A stretch of DNA of 11,107 bases from Coriobacteriia bacterium (GCA_009781535.1 WQXX01000025.1:1-11107); one strand, 5' to 3'. Counted from the first letter of the stretch, positions 1 to 6,666 are shown. Numbers and translations are program-made. Notes: generated by a model from the sequence alone, not told the origin.

Positions 1-389
1 AGTGGGGTGTGTGGTGGGTATGGGAGCCGCGCCTCACCACCTACCTGGTTTTGATGCTGCTTGTGATTGCATACTTCATCCTACGCGTACAGATTGATTC
101 ACCTGAGCGCCGCGCGCGTATCGCGGCGGTATTCGGCATCATTACCTTCATCGATGCCCCGCTCTGTTTGCTTATCACACGCCTTGTGCCCACCTCGATC
201 CATCCGGTGGTTTTCCGCACCGATTCTGGCTTACCGCCCGCGATGCTCATCCCGTTCCTTGTAGCGTTATTTGGGATGTTGCTTATCGGTTTTGGGGTGT
301 ATCAGCTGCGTCTGCGTCAGCTCAACCTTTCTGCGCGCCTGCTTGTCCTGCAGGCGCGTTACGATGAAATCAACGCACAAAACGATTAA
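1..389 (+). CDS. ccmC: Cytochrome c maturation heme-handling membrane protein CcmC, 3' part
   Basis: The reading frame is open from the window's left edge (first full codon at base 3), so the 5' part is missing. The first visible residues, WGVWWVWEPRLT, match the tryptophan-rich WWD motif of CcmC, which with CcmABD loads heme onto the CcmE chaperone on the outer face of the membrane (family knowledge). After the motif come about three hydrophobic segments. A conserved-looking His in PTSIHPVVF, between the second and third, probably corresponds to the second axial heme ligand of CcmC. The C-terminus is a charged helix, longer than in E. coli CcmC. The stop overlaps the ribosome binding site of the ccmD-like gene, so the two are probably translationally coupled. 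CcmF/NrfE proteins share the WWD motif, but the length remaining after it fits CcmC better. Confidence 0.88.
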   Translation, partial: WGVWWVWEPRLTTYLVLMLLVIAYFILRVQIDSPERRARIAAVFGIITFIDAPLCLLITRLVPTSIHPVVFRTDSGLPPAMLIPFLVALFGMLLIGFGVYQLRLRQLNLSARLLVLQARYDEINAQND

Positions 390-398
390 GGAGTACCT

Positions 399-614
399 AT
401 GGATCCTATTCTTTCAGAGATCTACTCAACCGTCCTAGAGGCTGCCCCCTTTGTTATAGCGGCGTATGCCCTTATATGGCTGGTTCTGCTCGTCTACGTT
501 ATCATCATCGTCTCGCGGCTCAAGAACACAGAAAAGCGCATGACCCTGCTTGAAGACCTGCTTGTTGCCGACCTTGCGGCAGATCGGGCCAACAAGCAGG
601 ATAGTCGTGACTGA
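399..614 (+). CDS. ccmD: CcmD-like small membrane protein
   Basis: This 71-residue protein has one transmembrane segment (about residues 16-39) followed by a basic/charged amphipathic helix (RLKNTEKRMTLLEDLL). That is the size and plan of CcmD, which stabilises the CcmABC-heme-CcmE complex. CcmD is poorly conserved, so the call rests mainly on position directly behind ccmC and on topology. The ribosome binding site AAGGAG (388-393) overlaps the ccmC stop, with a 5-nt spacer, and fixes the ATG start. The gene ends four bases before the stop of the convergent kinase gene. Its last third contains a strong inverted repeat (557-600) described separately. No ccmE or ccmF follows, so the rest of the maturation set must lie upstream or elsewhere. 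Confidence 0.7.
   Translation: MDPILSEIYSTVLEAAPFVIAAYALIWLVLLVYVIIIVSRLKNTEKRMTLLEDLLVADLAADRANKQDSRD
557..600. terminator. Strong hairpin inside the 3' end of ccmD, possible end of the convergent kinase transcript
   Basis: CCTGCTTGTTG (557-567) pairs perfectly with CAACAAGCAGG (590-600). Inside it, a second 6-bp helix (570-575 with 583-588 on the + strand) can form around an 8-nt loop. The structure begins 18 bases beyond the stop of the minus-strand kinase, a normal place for a 3' hairpin. No U-run follows on either strand, so it is not a textbook intrinsic terminator. It may be a Rho-dependent 3' boundary or RNase block, or chance constrained by coding. The sequence also encodes residues 53-67 of the ccmD product. 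Confidence 0.4.
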
Positions 615-618
615 AAAT

Positions 619-3600
619 CTAGTGGATATATAAACGCAACTGACTGATAACCTCGTCAAAATCGATAGGCTTGCCGACATGCCCATTCATACCGGCCTCA
701 AGGCATTTCTCAACATCCTCGCGGAATACATTCGCGGTCATGGCGACAATCGGAATCGTCTTCGCCCTTGGTACATCAAGAGCACGGATAGCCTGTGTCG
801 CCTGATATCCATCTAATTCTGGCATTTGCACATCCATGAATACCATGTCGTATTTTTCCGACGCTTCGCAAAACATCCTGACAGCTTCGACGCCGTCTAC
901 AGCACAATCTATCGTTACTTCCGTCGGCTCCAGGAGTGCCAGCACGATTTCACGGTTAATCTCGACATCTTCGGCAAGCAGAATACTACGTCCCTTGAAG
1001 ATACCAACGATATCCGGAGTTGTTTTTTCTGGTTGTAGAGTCTCCAAACCAAGGTATTCGCTGATGATATCCGCTATTGTCGAGGGGAACAAAGGTTTTT
1101 GCAGGAACTTTTTTACGCCTGCTTCTTTTGCTTCTTTGGCAATTACAGGGCTTTCTACCGAAGATATCATTATCACGACGGAATCATTCTGGGTATCCGT
1201 CCGCTTCTTTAATTCCTTTGTCAGTTCGATCCCGTCTACGCCCGGCATCTTCCAATCAATGAAATAGATGTTGTAGTTGCCATATTGATCAACCAGGCGT
1301 AATGCTTCCTCAGCGCTTTTTGCAGCATCGCAATCTGCGCCAAGTCTTTCGATAATCCCTTTTAAGTCCTCGCGGATGTATTCGTCATCATCCACCACCA
1401 GGACACGTACCGTACTCCATTTTGCTCCTCGTTCGAGATACCTTTGTTGTTTGTTCTCTTCGCGCTTCATATGGAAGGTAAAGGTGAATGTGGAACCTAT
1501 TCCAAGCTCCGATTCAACCTCTATCTCGCCACCCATCATCTCGACAATGCTTTTCGAGATAACAAGTCCAAGACCTGTCCCGCCGAATTTGCGTGCCGTG
1601 GAGCTTTCGGCCTGCTGGAATGATTGAAACAGCTTTGCCTGTTGTTCGGGGCTGATGCCTATTCCTGTATCAGAGATTGCGATTTTTATCTTACAGACGC
1701 CGTCTTCTTCTCCCACAAAATACGTGCTGAGACTCGTCGTACCTTGTTTCGGTGTGAATTTGACGGCGTTTCCTAAAAGATTCGTTATTATCTGCGCTAA
1801 TCGTTGATCATCGCCATACAGGTATTTTGGAACAGCTCTATCAACATGAATGGTGAGTCGCTGCTCCTTTTCGTCGACACGGAGGCTGACGACATTAACG
1901 ACCCGTTTAAGCATCTTCTCGAAATCGAATACTACAGGCACAAGCTCCAGTTTTCCTGCTTCGATTTTTGACATATCTAAAATATCGTTGATGATCCCGA
2001 GCAGGTGTTTTGACGCATCCTCAATCTTGGTAAAGCTACTCATCATGCGCTCGATGTCGGTAGCTGATTTTCCGATGTTTGTCATACCGATGATCGCATT
2101 CATCGGCGTTCGGATCTCATGACTCATATTGGCGAGGAAATCGCTTTTTGCGCGCGAAGCAGAGGTTGCAATATTAAGCGCCTCTTTCAACGTTTTTTCC
2201 ATCTCAGAACGCATAATAGTATTCGCGAACATAAACGCTGCTGAGCGCAGGAAACTGATATCTTCAAAATACCGCTCGTTGCGCATATCTTCAAAAAGGA
2301 CGAAACCCCAGTGCTCGTTATTAAAGAACAAGGGGGTCAGTAGCACCGAAATAACGCCCGTCCTCAGGAAGTCTGCGGGTGGATCAGGCATTAGTCTAAC
2401 AGGTCCGCTCATAACCTGTTCGCCCGCCAGTATCTCTTCCCAATGTGGCGTCAGCAGGGCACAGGGTACATTCTGGAGATCGGGGCGGGGAGCGACGGTA
2501 CCACCTGCATCTCTGTTCCAGCGATGCACCTGCGAAGTACACAAATCGTCTGCTATCATGAACGTGCGCCAGACGGACACATTGTCCAAATCCATCATGT
2601 CTGCGATAAGCCTTACACCCGCTGTCATCTTTTCCTCGAGCGTCTTGTCGTCATATGAGAGGAAGATACGAGACATTTCGTTCAAGGTATTCGTCATGCT
2701 CTCACGCAATCTCATGGCTTCTTCGGCCTTTTTACGTTCGGTGATATCACGGGATATGCCTAAAAGCCCTACGATCTCGCTGCTGTTTATAATGGGGACT
2801 TTCACTGTTTCGCACAGAATCATAGCTCCGTCAGCGTCTGGCACGAATTCCTCAGAGATAATCGACTTGCCTGTGTCTAATAGTTTCTGATCTGATTCAT
2901 TGCATAACCGGACCATCTCTGCGGGCGCCCCGAGGCCGTCTGCGTCATCCTTTCCAATCAGATCAGCTTCCCGAACTCCAAAAAAGTCCTCCATTCTTTT
3001 GTTGCATCTTGTGTATTTCAGGTTCAGATCTTTACAGAAGACAAAGTCGGGCATCGAATCAAATATCGTTTTAAGTGTGGCTGTTTCGAGCTCAAGTTTT
3101 GCCAGCTGTGCCTCATTCTGTTCATTTGCCAACAAAATCTCTTTTTCGTGGTTGTAGATGTCAGTCATGTCATAGATGTAACCGACAATGGCAAAGCTGT
3201 TTTCATAGGGGATTCGCCGAAACTCCACATCAAGATTCCGCTTTGCGCCGCCCATTACCACTTCGGTCTCGAAAACGATGCGGCCTTCTTTGACGGCAGT
3301 CATCAGCCTTTCTGCTAGCGGTATAGAAGGGTGTCCATTCGGCTGAATTGCTGGTATGCTCCTTGTCATGCGCTCTACAAATCCGGCGAGCAGCTCTTCT
3401 TTGGTGTCAAAGCCCATGAAGCTCACTCCGGCAGGGTTACAGTCAACAACCCTGAAGGAACTATCAAAGAGAACGTTGACATACGGGTTCGATTCAAACA
3501 TAGCGGATATCGTGGTTTGCGCAGCCTCTTTCTCTCGAAGCATCCGCTTCTCTTCCCGCATATCTCTGATATACGCAACGACATAGGCGTCGTCTTCAAA

Positions 3601-3969
3601 ATCAATGCGAACAAGGGTCATTTCGCTGGGAATCAGTTCCCCGTCAAGCGTCTTGTGCACCCATTCGACACGCAGTCGGCCTTCATCAAACGCCTTTTGG
3701 ATGCATCGCGCCGCAGCATCACTCGATAAGCTTCCATCGGGCTGAAACTTCGGCGAAAAATCATTAAAATTCTCCAGATACTCTTGTTTTGAGGACAGCT
3801 TGAAGAGATCAACCGTCTCTTGATTGCAGTCGATGATTCGTAAGCTTTTATCCCAGATATGCGTACCGAAAGGCGCCGTATCAATTAATCGGCGTATCCT
3901 TTCATCAACCTTGTGTAAGCTATTCAATTCCCCCACCCCTTCATTCACATGTGATATGTCAGGCACCAT
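619..3969 (-). CDS. Soluble hybrid sensor histidine kinase: 3 PAS, GAF, HisKA, HATPase, two receiver domains
   Basis: The product has 1116 residues and no transmembrane segment or signal peptide, so it is a cytoplasmic sensor. Domains in order are PAS 1 (about 25-140), PAS 2 (152-272), PAS 3 (298-412, ending in the PAC-like DITERKKAEE), GAF-like (428-590), a short coiled linker, HisKA with FLANMSHEIRTP (phospho-acceptor His617), and HATPase with N-box around Asn730/Asn734, DTGIGI at 767 and GGTGLGL at 796. Receiver 1 has acidic DDD 860-862, Asp905 and Lys958. Receiver 2 has Glu1000-Asp1001, Asp1046, Thr1078 and Lys1100. All catalytic and phospho-acceptor residues look intact. There is no Hpt or DNA-binding domain, so output must pass through a partner outside the window. 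PAS 1 and 2 resemble each other (FQPDG and IQPNG). The signal is unknown. The ATG at 3969 has no clear ribosome binding site; a TTG at 3927 lies 8 nt after AAGGGG and is a serious alternative. By eye the gene is lower in GC than rmuC or dnaB. Confidence 0.93.
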   Translation of the reverse strand: MVPDISHVNEGVGELNSLHKVDERIRRLIDTAPFGTHIWDKSLRIIDCNQETVDLFKLSSKQEYLENFNDFSPKFQPDGSLSSDAAARCIQKAFDEGRLRVEWVHKTLDGELIPSEMTLVRIDFEDDAYVVAYIRDMREEKRMLREKEAAQTTISAMFESNPYVNVLFDSSFRVVDCNPAGVSFMGFDTKEELLAGFVERMTRSIPAIQPNGHPSIPLAERLMTAVKEGRIVFETEVVMGGAKRNLDVEFRRIPYENSFAIVGYIYDMTDIYNHEKEILLANEQNEAQLAKLELETATLKTIFDSMPDFVFCKDLNLKYTRCNKRMEDFFGVREADLIGKDDADGLGAPAEMVRLCNESDQKLLDTGKSIISEEFVPDADGAMILCETVKVPIINSSEIVGLLGISRDITERKKAEEAMRLRESMTNTLNEMSRIFLSYDDKTLEEKMTAGVRLIADMMDLDNVSVWRTFMIADDLCTSQVHRWNRDAGGTVAPRPDLQNVPCALLTPHWEEILAGEQVMSGPVRLMPDPPADFLRTGVISVLLTPLFFNNEHWGFVLFEDMRNERYFEDISFLRSAAFMFANTIMRSEMEKTLKEALNIATSASRAKSDFLANMSHEIRTPMNAIIGMTNIGKSATDIERMMSSFTKIEDASKHLLGIINDILDMSKIEAGKLELVPVVFDFEKMLKRVVNVVSLRVDEKEQRLTIHVDRAVPKYLYGDDQRLAQIITNLLGNAVKFTPKQGTTSLSTYFVGEEDGVCKIKIAISDTGIGISPEQQAKLFQSFQQAESSTARKFGGTGLGLVISKSIVEMMGGEIEVESELGIGSTFTFTFHMKREENKQQRYLERGAKWSTVRVLVVDDDEYIREDLKGIIERLGADCDAAKSAEEALRLVDQYGNYNIYFIDWKMPGVDGIELTKELKKRTDTQNDSVVIMISSVESPVIAKEAKEAGVKKFLQKPLFPSTIADIISEYLGLETLQPEKTTPDIVGIFKGRSILLAEDVEINREIVLALLEPTEVTIDCAVDGVEAVRMFCEASEKYDMVFMDVQMPELDGYQATQAIRALDVPRAKTIPIVAMTANVFREDVEKCLEAGMNGHVGKPIDFDEVISQLRLYIH

Positions 3970-4171
3970 AGCATCAGATTTGGTGATTATTCGTGGCCCT
4001 TACACCTCTCTTAATCCCAGACTGAATCAAGATGCTTTTACTCAGCAGAATCAAATCTTATCATACGAAGCGGCAGAACAGGGCTAGGAGCATCGTGCTT
4101 TTAGGCCAACTCCAGATTTTTTATGCAATTTCTGAGTAAGATTATGCAGATTTGGCCGATGTGGCAACAGC
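3970..4171. other. Kinase upstream region with a TTATGCA direct repeat
   Basis: These 202 bases separate the acetyltransferase stop from the kinase start on the same strand, and no gene is visible in them. TTATGCA occurs at 4121-4127 and again at 4142-4148, a 21-bp step (two helical turns), each followed by an AT-rich ATTT-like tract. A 6-bp inverted repeat, GGCCAA (4104-4109) and TTGGCC (4152-4157), encloses the pair. This could be a regulator site upstream of the kinase, or part of the acetyltransferase 3' end. I found no convincing -35/-10 pair for the kinase and no U-tailed terminator. Confidence 0.3.
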
Positions 4172-4762
4172 TTATCCCTGGATTCTCTTACGATAGACAA
4201 TGAGCTCATGATCGAGTCCGGCAATCTCAATATGGCGGCGATGCGTCACATCCGAATACCCAATGTTGTTCCAGAAAACGGTGCCGTTTTCCTCGATGGG
4301 AATAGCAAAGATCCTTGTTACTTCGACCTCAGCAGAGACCGCGGACTCCTCGACTGCTGCTACGATAGTCGAGCCGATACCTTGGTTTCGATGGTCAGGA
4401 TCAACGATTACATGTTGGATGACCCACTCGCCCTTATCGGGCCATCCGATGATCACAAGGGCGTAACCAACGAGCTCTTTGCCGTGGTATACCCTGAACA
4501 GTAGTTTCTCAGAAGCGCTTCTGTTGGGGATGATGCTGGATTCGGCTTTAAAGGTCCATGCTCCGTCTGCCAGGCCTCGAAGCCGGGTGATAGGGGTTAG
4601 TGCTTTCATCCGAAGCGACTCGATTTCAGACAGCTCAATACGTGCAAGCTGGCTTAATACAACTGAATCGATAATGAGGTTATCGCTCGCTACGCCAAAA
4701 TTAACAACCGATTCATAGCCTTTGGGCGGTTCTTCACCTGTGGGAAGGGGCCTTTTATTCAT
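4172..4762 (-). CDS. GNAT-family N-acetyltransferase
   Basis: This 196-residue protein has a GCN5-related acetyltransferase fold in its C-terminal half. Motif A runs from about 114 to 140 (VIQHVIVDPDHRNQGIG), with the acetyl-CoA pyrophosphate-binding pattern R/Q-x-x-G-x-G at 125-130. It is followed by a helix and by the motif-B-like FWNNIGYSDV (163-172). The N-terminal 85 residues (helical, LARIELSEIESLRMKAL) are not a domain I recognise and could shape the substrate pocket. The substrate cannot be read from sequence. The start is well supported: GGAG lies 5 nt before the ATG. The gene is divergent from the tail-anchored protein across 43 bp, and the kinase follows 202 bp downstream on the same strand. 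Cotranscription with the kinase is possible but not shown. Confidence 0.88.
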   Translation of the reverse strand: MNKRPLPTGEEPPKGYESVVNFGVASDNLIIDSVVLSQLARIELSEIESLRMKALTPITRLRGLADGAWTFKAESSIIPNRSASEKLLFRVYHGKELVGYALVIIGWPDKGEWVIQHVIVDPDHRNQGIGSTIVAAVEESAVSAEVEVTRIFAIPIEENGTVFWNNIGYSDVTHRRHIEIAGLDHELIVYRKRIQG

Positions 4763-4780
4763 GTTGTCTCCAAATTAGTT

Positions 4781-4795
4781 TGCCTGATTCTGGCA
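4781..4795. promoter_or_regulatory. 15-bp palindrome between divergent genes, candidate operator
   Basis: TGCCTGATTCTGGCA is an inverted repeat of the form TGCC-n-GA-n-TC-n-GGCA: six of seven arm positions pair, around one central base. It sits in the 43-bp gap between the acetyltransferase and the tail-anchored gene. It covers the -35/-10 spacer and touches the -10 of the rightward promoter, a classical repressor position that could serve both genes. No regulator gene lies next to it. Confidence 0.4.
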
Positions 4796-4799
4796 TAAT
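4791..4799 (+). promoter_or_regulatory. Extended -10 promoter of the tail-anchored protein, probably leaderless
   Basis: TGG followed by CATAAT (4794-4799) is an extended -10 element. Transcription normally begins about 7 nt after the hexamer, which here is base 4806, the A of the ATG. The gene has no Shine-Dalgarno sequence, which agrees with a leaderless mRNA. The -35 region (about 4771-4777) is a poor match, as is usual when an extended -10 is present. Confidence 0.5.
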
Positions 4800-4805
4800 G
4801 ATACC

Positions 4806-5549
4806 ATGAGCGCAGGTAACGCAGGAGAAACAAAAAGCTATAAGGATCGTACAAGCGGTGCGGTTCAGGCTGTCTTATTGGAAAACCCACGATACGAGTC
4901 GCGGTTTCCTGACGTCAACTCCATTTATGACGGCTTCTATTTCATGTTCTCATCAACAGACAAACGCAGCGCGTCTTTTCTGGCTGGTGGCGAGGGGATC
5001 ATCGGCTTGGCGCTGAAACTTGCTTTTGATGACGAGGGCTTAAGCATCCTTGCACGTGACGGTTCTGTTGTGGCTCGCATCGAGGGTCAGGCGGCGAATC
5101 GTCTGCGAGAACACCATGATAAAGGTTGGGTCATCAATGCAGCGCTTGCAACGACTCTGTATCATGAAAAAGAAAAGCGCTTTGCGGCAGAAGTAGCCTG
5201 CCTGTGTTTTGACGCGGAATTTGATGAGACGCACTCTCAAGCGCTTACTACGTTTACTAAAAATATCATCGGGCGCATCAACGCGGGCTTGCGTCCGGCT
5301 CTTGAGCTTGAGCAGCAGCAGCTTGACAAGGTGATTGAGAGCAAGGGCGCCTGGTATCTTACAAAGAATACCCCCTCATCTCCTAAAGAGAAGGGCATGA
5401 TGTATTACAAAAGGCGGCGTACATGGGCGGACTACCTGGTAGTGGCTGCCATGAATGGCAATATCGGGTGTCAAATCGCTAATATAGTTTTCTGGATTGG
5501 GCTCGTAGCGGCTATCGCATTTGCCGTCTGGTGGTTCATAATCCGCTGA
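4806..5549 (+). CDS. Tail-anchored protein of unknown function
   Basis: The product has 247 residues and I do not recognise the family with certainty. Residues 1-150 look like a soluble alpha/beta domain (NSIYDGFYFMFSS, then GGEGIIGLALKLAFDDEGLSI and ARDGSVVARIEGQ). The pattern of a short beta region, 'DGSVVARI', then a helix and 'KGW' loosely recalls HIRAN-type small beta domains, but this is only a shape resemblance. Residues 165-200 are polar and helix-like (LELEQQQLDKVIESKGAWYL). A basic patch KRRR (202-205) precedes a single C-terminal transmembrane helix (about 224-246) with one residue after it. The domain should therefore face the cytoplasm with a C-terminal membrane anchor. There is no Shine-Dalgarno; the ATG coincides with the predicted transcription start. 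My memory suggests similar proteins in Coriobacteriia, but this is unverified. Confidence 0.8.
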   Translation: MSAGNAGETKSYKDRTSGAVQAVLLENPRYESRFPDVNSIYDGFYFMFSSTDKRSASFLAGGEGIIGLALKLAFDDEGLSILARDGSVVARIEGQAANRLREHHDKGWVINAALATTLYHEKEKRFAAEVACLCFDAEFDETHSQALTTFTKNIIGRINAGLRPALELEQQQLDKVIESKGAWYLTKNTPSSPKEKGMMYYKRRRTWADYLVVAAMNGNIGCQIANIVFWIGLVAAIAFAVWWFIIR

Positions 5550-5779
5550 TTACACCTTGTGCACACGGCGGTATCCTATTATCACTATTATGCTACCACC
5601 AGCACCTCTCGCTGCCAGCTTGCATCCGGCGCGCAGCGGCGTGAGTAAGAATCGGCTAAGTGTTGAGTCATAATCGGTTCAGGAAAAATACAGAAACGGT
5701 ACAGAATCCAGCAAGAACCATGTGTCATGCTTATCCGCAGGGCAAGTTACCCAGGCAGGATGTGCGGCAAAATAAGCAT
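5550..5779. other. Gene-free stretch upstream of the rpsF promoter
   Basis: I find no credible gene or tRNA here. A 6-bp stem CGCTGC (5610-5615) with GCAGCG (5633-5638) can form around a GC-rich 17-nt loop, without a U-run. The hexamer AATCGG occurs at 5650 and 5672. GGG-CAAGTTA-CCC is a small hairpin near 5742-5754. A short + strand open frame at 5660-5890 runs into rpsF in another frame and has no ribosome binding site; I regard it as chance. Terminator function for the upstream gene cannot be assigned. Confidence 0.45.
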
Positions 5780-5808
5780 TTGCTAGAACAGCTAAGGCAT
5801 GATACACT
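5780..5808 (+). promoter_or_regulatory. Sigma-70-type promoter of the rpsF operon
   Basis: The -35 is TTGCTA (5780-5785) and the -10 is TACACT (5803-5808), separated by exactly 17 bp. The -10 is preceded by TGA (5800-5802), making it an extended -10. The predicted start is near 5815, giving a leader of about 62 nt. This is the best promoter match in the window and fits a highly expressed ribosomal protein operon. Confidence 0.65.
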
Positions 5809-5824
5809 GTCAACTCCAATCCTG

Positions 5825-5859
5825 CTTGGGTCTTGCCTTCATGACCTGAGCCGCATGAG
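5825..5859 (+). promoter_or_regulatory. rpsF leader with two mutually exclusive hairpins
   Basis: CTTGGGTC (5825-5832) can pair with GACCTGAG (5843-5850), 8 bp including two G-U pairs. Alternatively TTCATG (5838-5843) can pair with CATGAG (5854-5859), which places ACC and CCG in its loop. The two helices overlap, so only one can form. They end five bases before the ribosome binding site. Leaders of rpsF in many bacteria bind an S6:S18 complex for feedback control (family knowledge). Whether this is that motif needs a covariance-model scan. Confidence 0.35.
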
Positions 5860-5876
5860 TCCAAAGGAGGTGACAT

Positions 5877-6167
5877 ATGAAGGCCTATGAACTGCTGTTC
5901 TTCGTTAACCCTGCGCTCGAAGAAGATGCCCGCGCTACCGTGAGCACAAGAATAGATTCCGCCATTGCCTCGCAAGGCGGGACAGTCGATCGTGTTGATG
6001 CATGGGGAAAACGCAAACTCGCCTACGAGATTAACAGACTAACCGATGGTGACTACACACTGATTGAGTTTCATGCCAACCCAACAAGTATCGCGGAAAT
6101 CGACCGCATCCTGAGTATCACGGATGCTATCGAGCGTTTTATTATTGTGCGTCGTGGCGATCGTTAG
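5877..6167 (+). CDS. rpsF: 30S ribosomal protein S6
   Basis: This 96-residue protein has the normal length for S6. It starts with the MKAYELLFFVNP strand, contains the conserved GKRKLAYEINRLTDGDYTLIEF core (residues 44-65), and ends in the typical helix and strand (IDRILSITDAIERFIIVRRG). S6 binds with S18 on the platform of the small subunit. The ribosome binding site AAAGGAGGTGA (from 5863) is a near-complete anti-16S complement with a 6-nt spacer, so translation should be strong. It is the first gene of rpsF-ssb-rpsR-rplI-dnaB. The C-terminus lacks the long tail, including the glutamate-modified end, seen in some proteobacterial S6 proteins. Confidence 0.97.
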   Translation: MKAYELLFFVNPALEEDARATVSTRIDSAIASQGGTVDRVDAWGKRKLAYEINRLTDGDYTLIEFHANPTSIAEIDRILSITDAIERFIIVRRGDR

Positions 6168-6175
6168 CACGACGC

Positions 6176-6195
6176 TGCCGCCAGCTACAGCGGCA
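6176..6195 (+). other. Intercistronic hairpin between rpsF and ssb
   Basis: TGCCGC (6176-6181) pairs with GCGGCA (6190-6195) around an 8-nt loop, starting 8 bases after the rpsF stop. No U-run follows, and the ssb ribosome binding site (GAAGGTGA, near 6206-6213) lies just beyond. It is more likely an mRNA processing or stability element than a terminator. Confidence 0.4.
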
Positions 6196-6219
6196 TGGAT
6201 TGAATGAAGGTGAAAGAAC

Positions 6220-6648
6220 ATGAGCATTAACAGAGTACTTATCAGTGGCAACCTCACACGCGATCCGGAGTTGCGCTCAACAGCGTCTGGAATGCCGGTG
6301 CTTGGCATGGGTATCGCGGTGAACGATCGTCGTAAGAACCCGACCACAGGCGACTGGGAGGACTATCCGAATTTCATCGATTGCACGATGTTCGGCGCCC
6401 GCGCAGAGAGTGTATCGCGTTTTTTGACAAAAGGCTCAAAGGTTGCAATCGAAGGCAAATTGCGTTGGAGCCAATGGGAGCGTGACGGTCAGAAACGCTC
6501 GAAGATCGAAGTTATCGTAGATGAGATAGAGTTCATGTCCTCGCGTGACGGCGGGAGTAACACATTTAGCAATGCATCTTCCGATCGGATAAGCGAGATT
6601 CCCGCAGCGCCTGAGATTACCGTCTATGACGAGGATATCCCATTTTAG
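6220..6648 (+). CDS. ssb: Single-stranded DNA-binding protein SSB
   Basis: The 142-residue protein begins with MSINRVLISGNLTRDPELR, the OB-fold signature of SSB. It continues with the conserved WEDYPNFIDCTMFGARAE (46-63) and the LRWSQWERDGQKRSKIEVIVDEIEFM strands (81-106). Aromatic residues Trp46, Phe52, Trp83 and Trp86 are candidates for stacking on single-stranded DNA. A short flexible linker (about 108-136) ends in the acidic hook DEDIPF, which recruits repair and replication partners in this family. The linker is shorter than in E. coli SSB. It lies between the S6 and S18 genes, the usual arrangement, tying SSB supply to ribosome synthesis. The start is supported by GAAGGTGA 6-7 nt upstream. 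Confidence 0.97.
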   Translation: MSINRVLISGNLTRDPELRSTASGMPVLGMGIAVNDRRKNPTTGDWEDYPNFIDCTMFGARAESVSRFLTKGSKVAIEGKLRWSQWERDGQKRSKIEVIVDEIEFMSSRDGGSNTFSNASSDRISEIPAAPEITVYDEDIPF

Positions 6649-6666
6649 GTCTTGACTTGTCAAGAC
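6649..6666. repeat. 18-nt perfect inverted repeat abutting the ssb stop codon
   Basis: GTCTTGAC-TT-GTCAAGAC is a perfect 8-bp inverted repeat that starts at the base after the TAG stop of ssb. As RNA it would form a compact hairpin with a CUUG loop. As DNA it could be a dimer-binding operator. No U-run follows. The sequence also contains TTGACT and TTGTCA (-35-like), but I see no matching -10 at proper spacing, so an internal rpsR promoter is only a weak possibility. Confidence 0.5.

Noticed and set aside
2129..2890. 253-codon + strand frame opposite the histidine kinase
   Set aside because: It is antisense to conserved HisKA, GAF and PAS sequence, has no ribosome binding site and resembles no protein.
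4087..4106. Small AGCA-TCG-TGCT hairpin followed by TTT on the + strand
   Set aside because: The stem is only 4 bp and no + strand gene ends there, so a terminator call is not justified.
5660..5890. 76-codon + strand frame before rpsF
   Set aside because: It spans the rpsF promoter and leader, ends inside rpsF in another frame, lacks a ribosome binding site and has no recognisable sequence.
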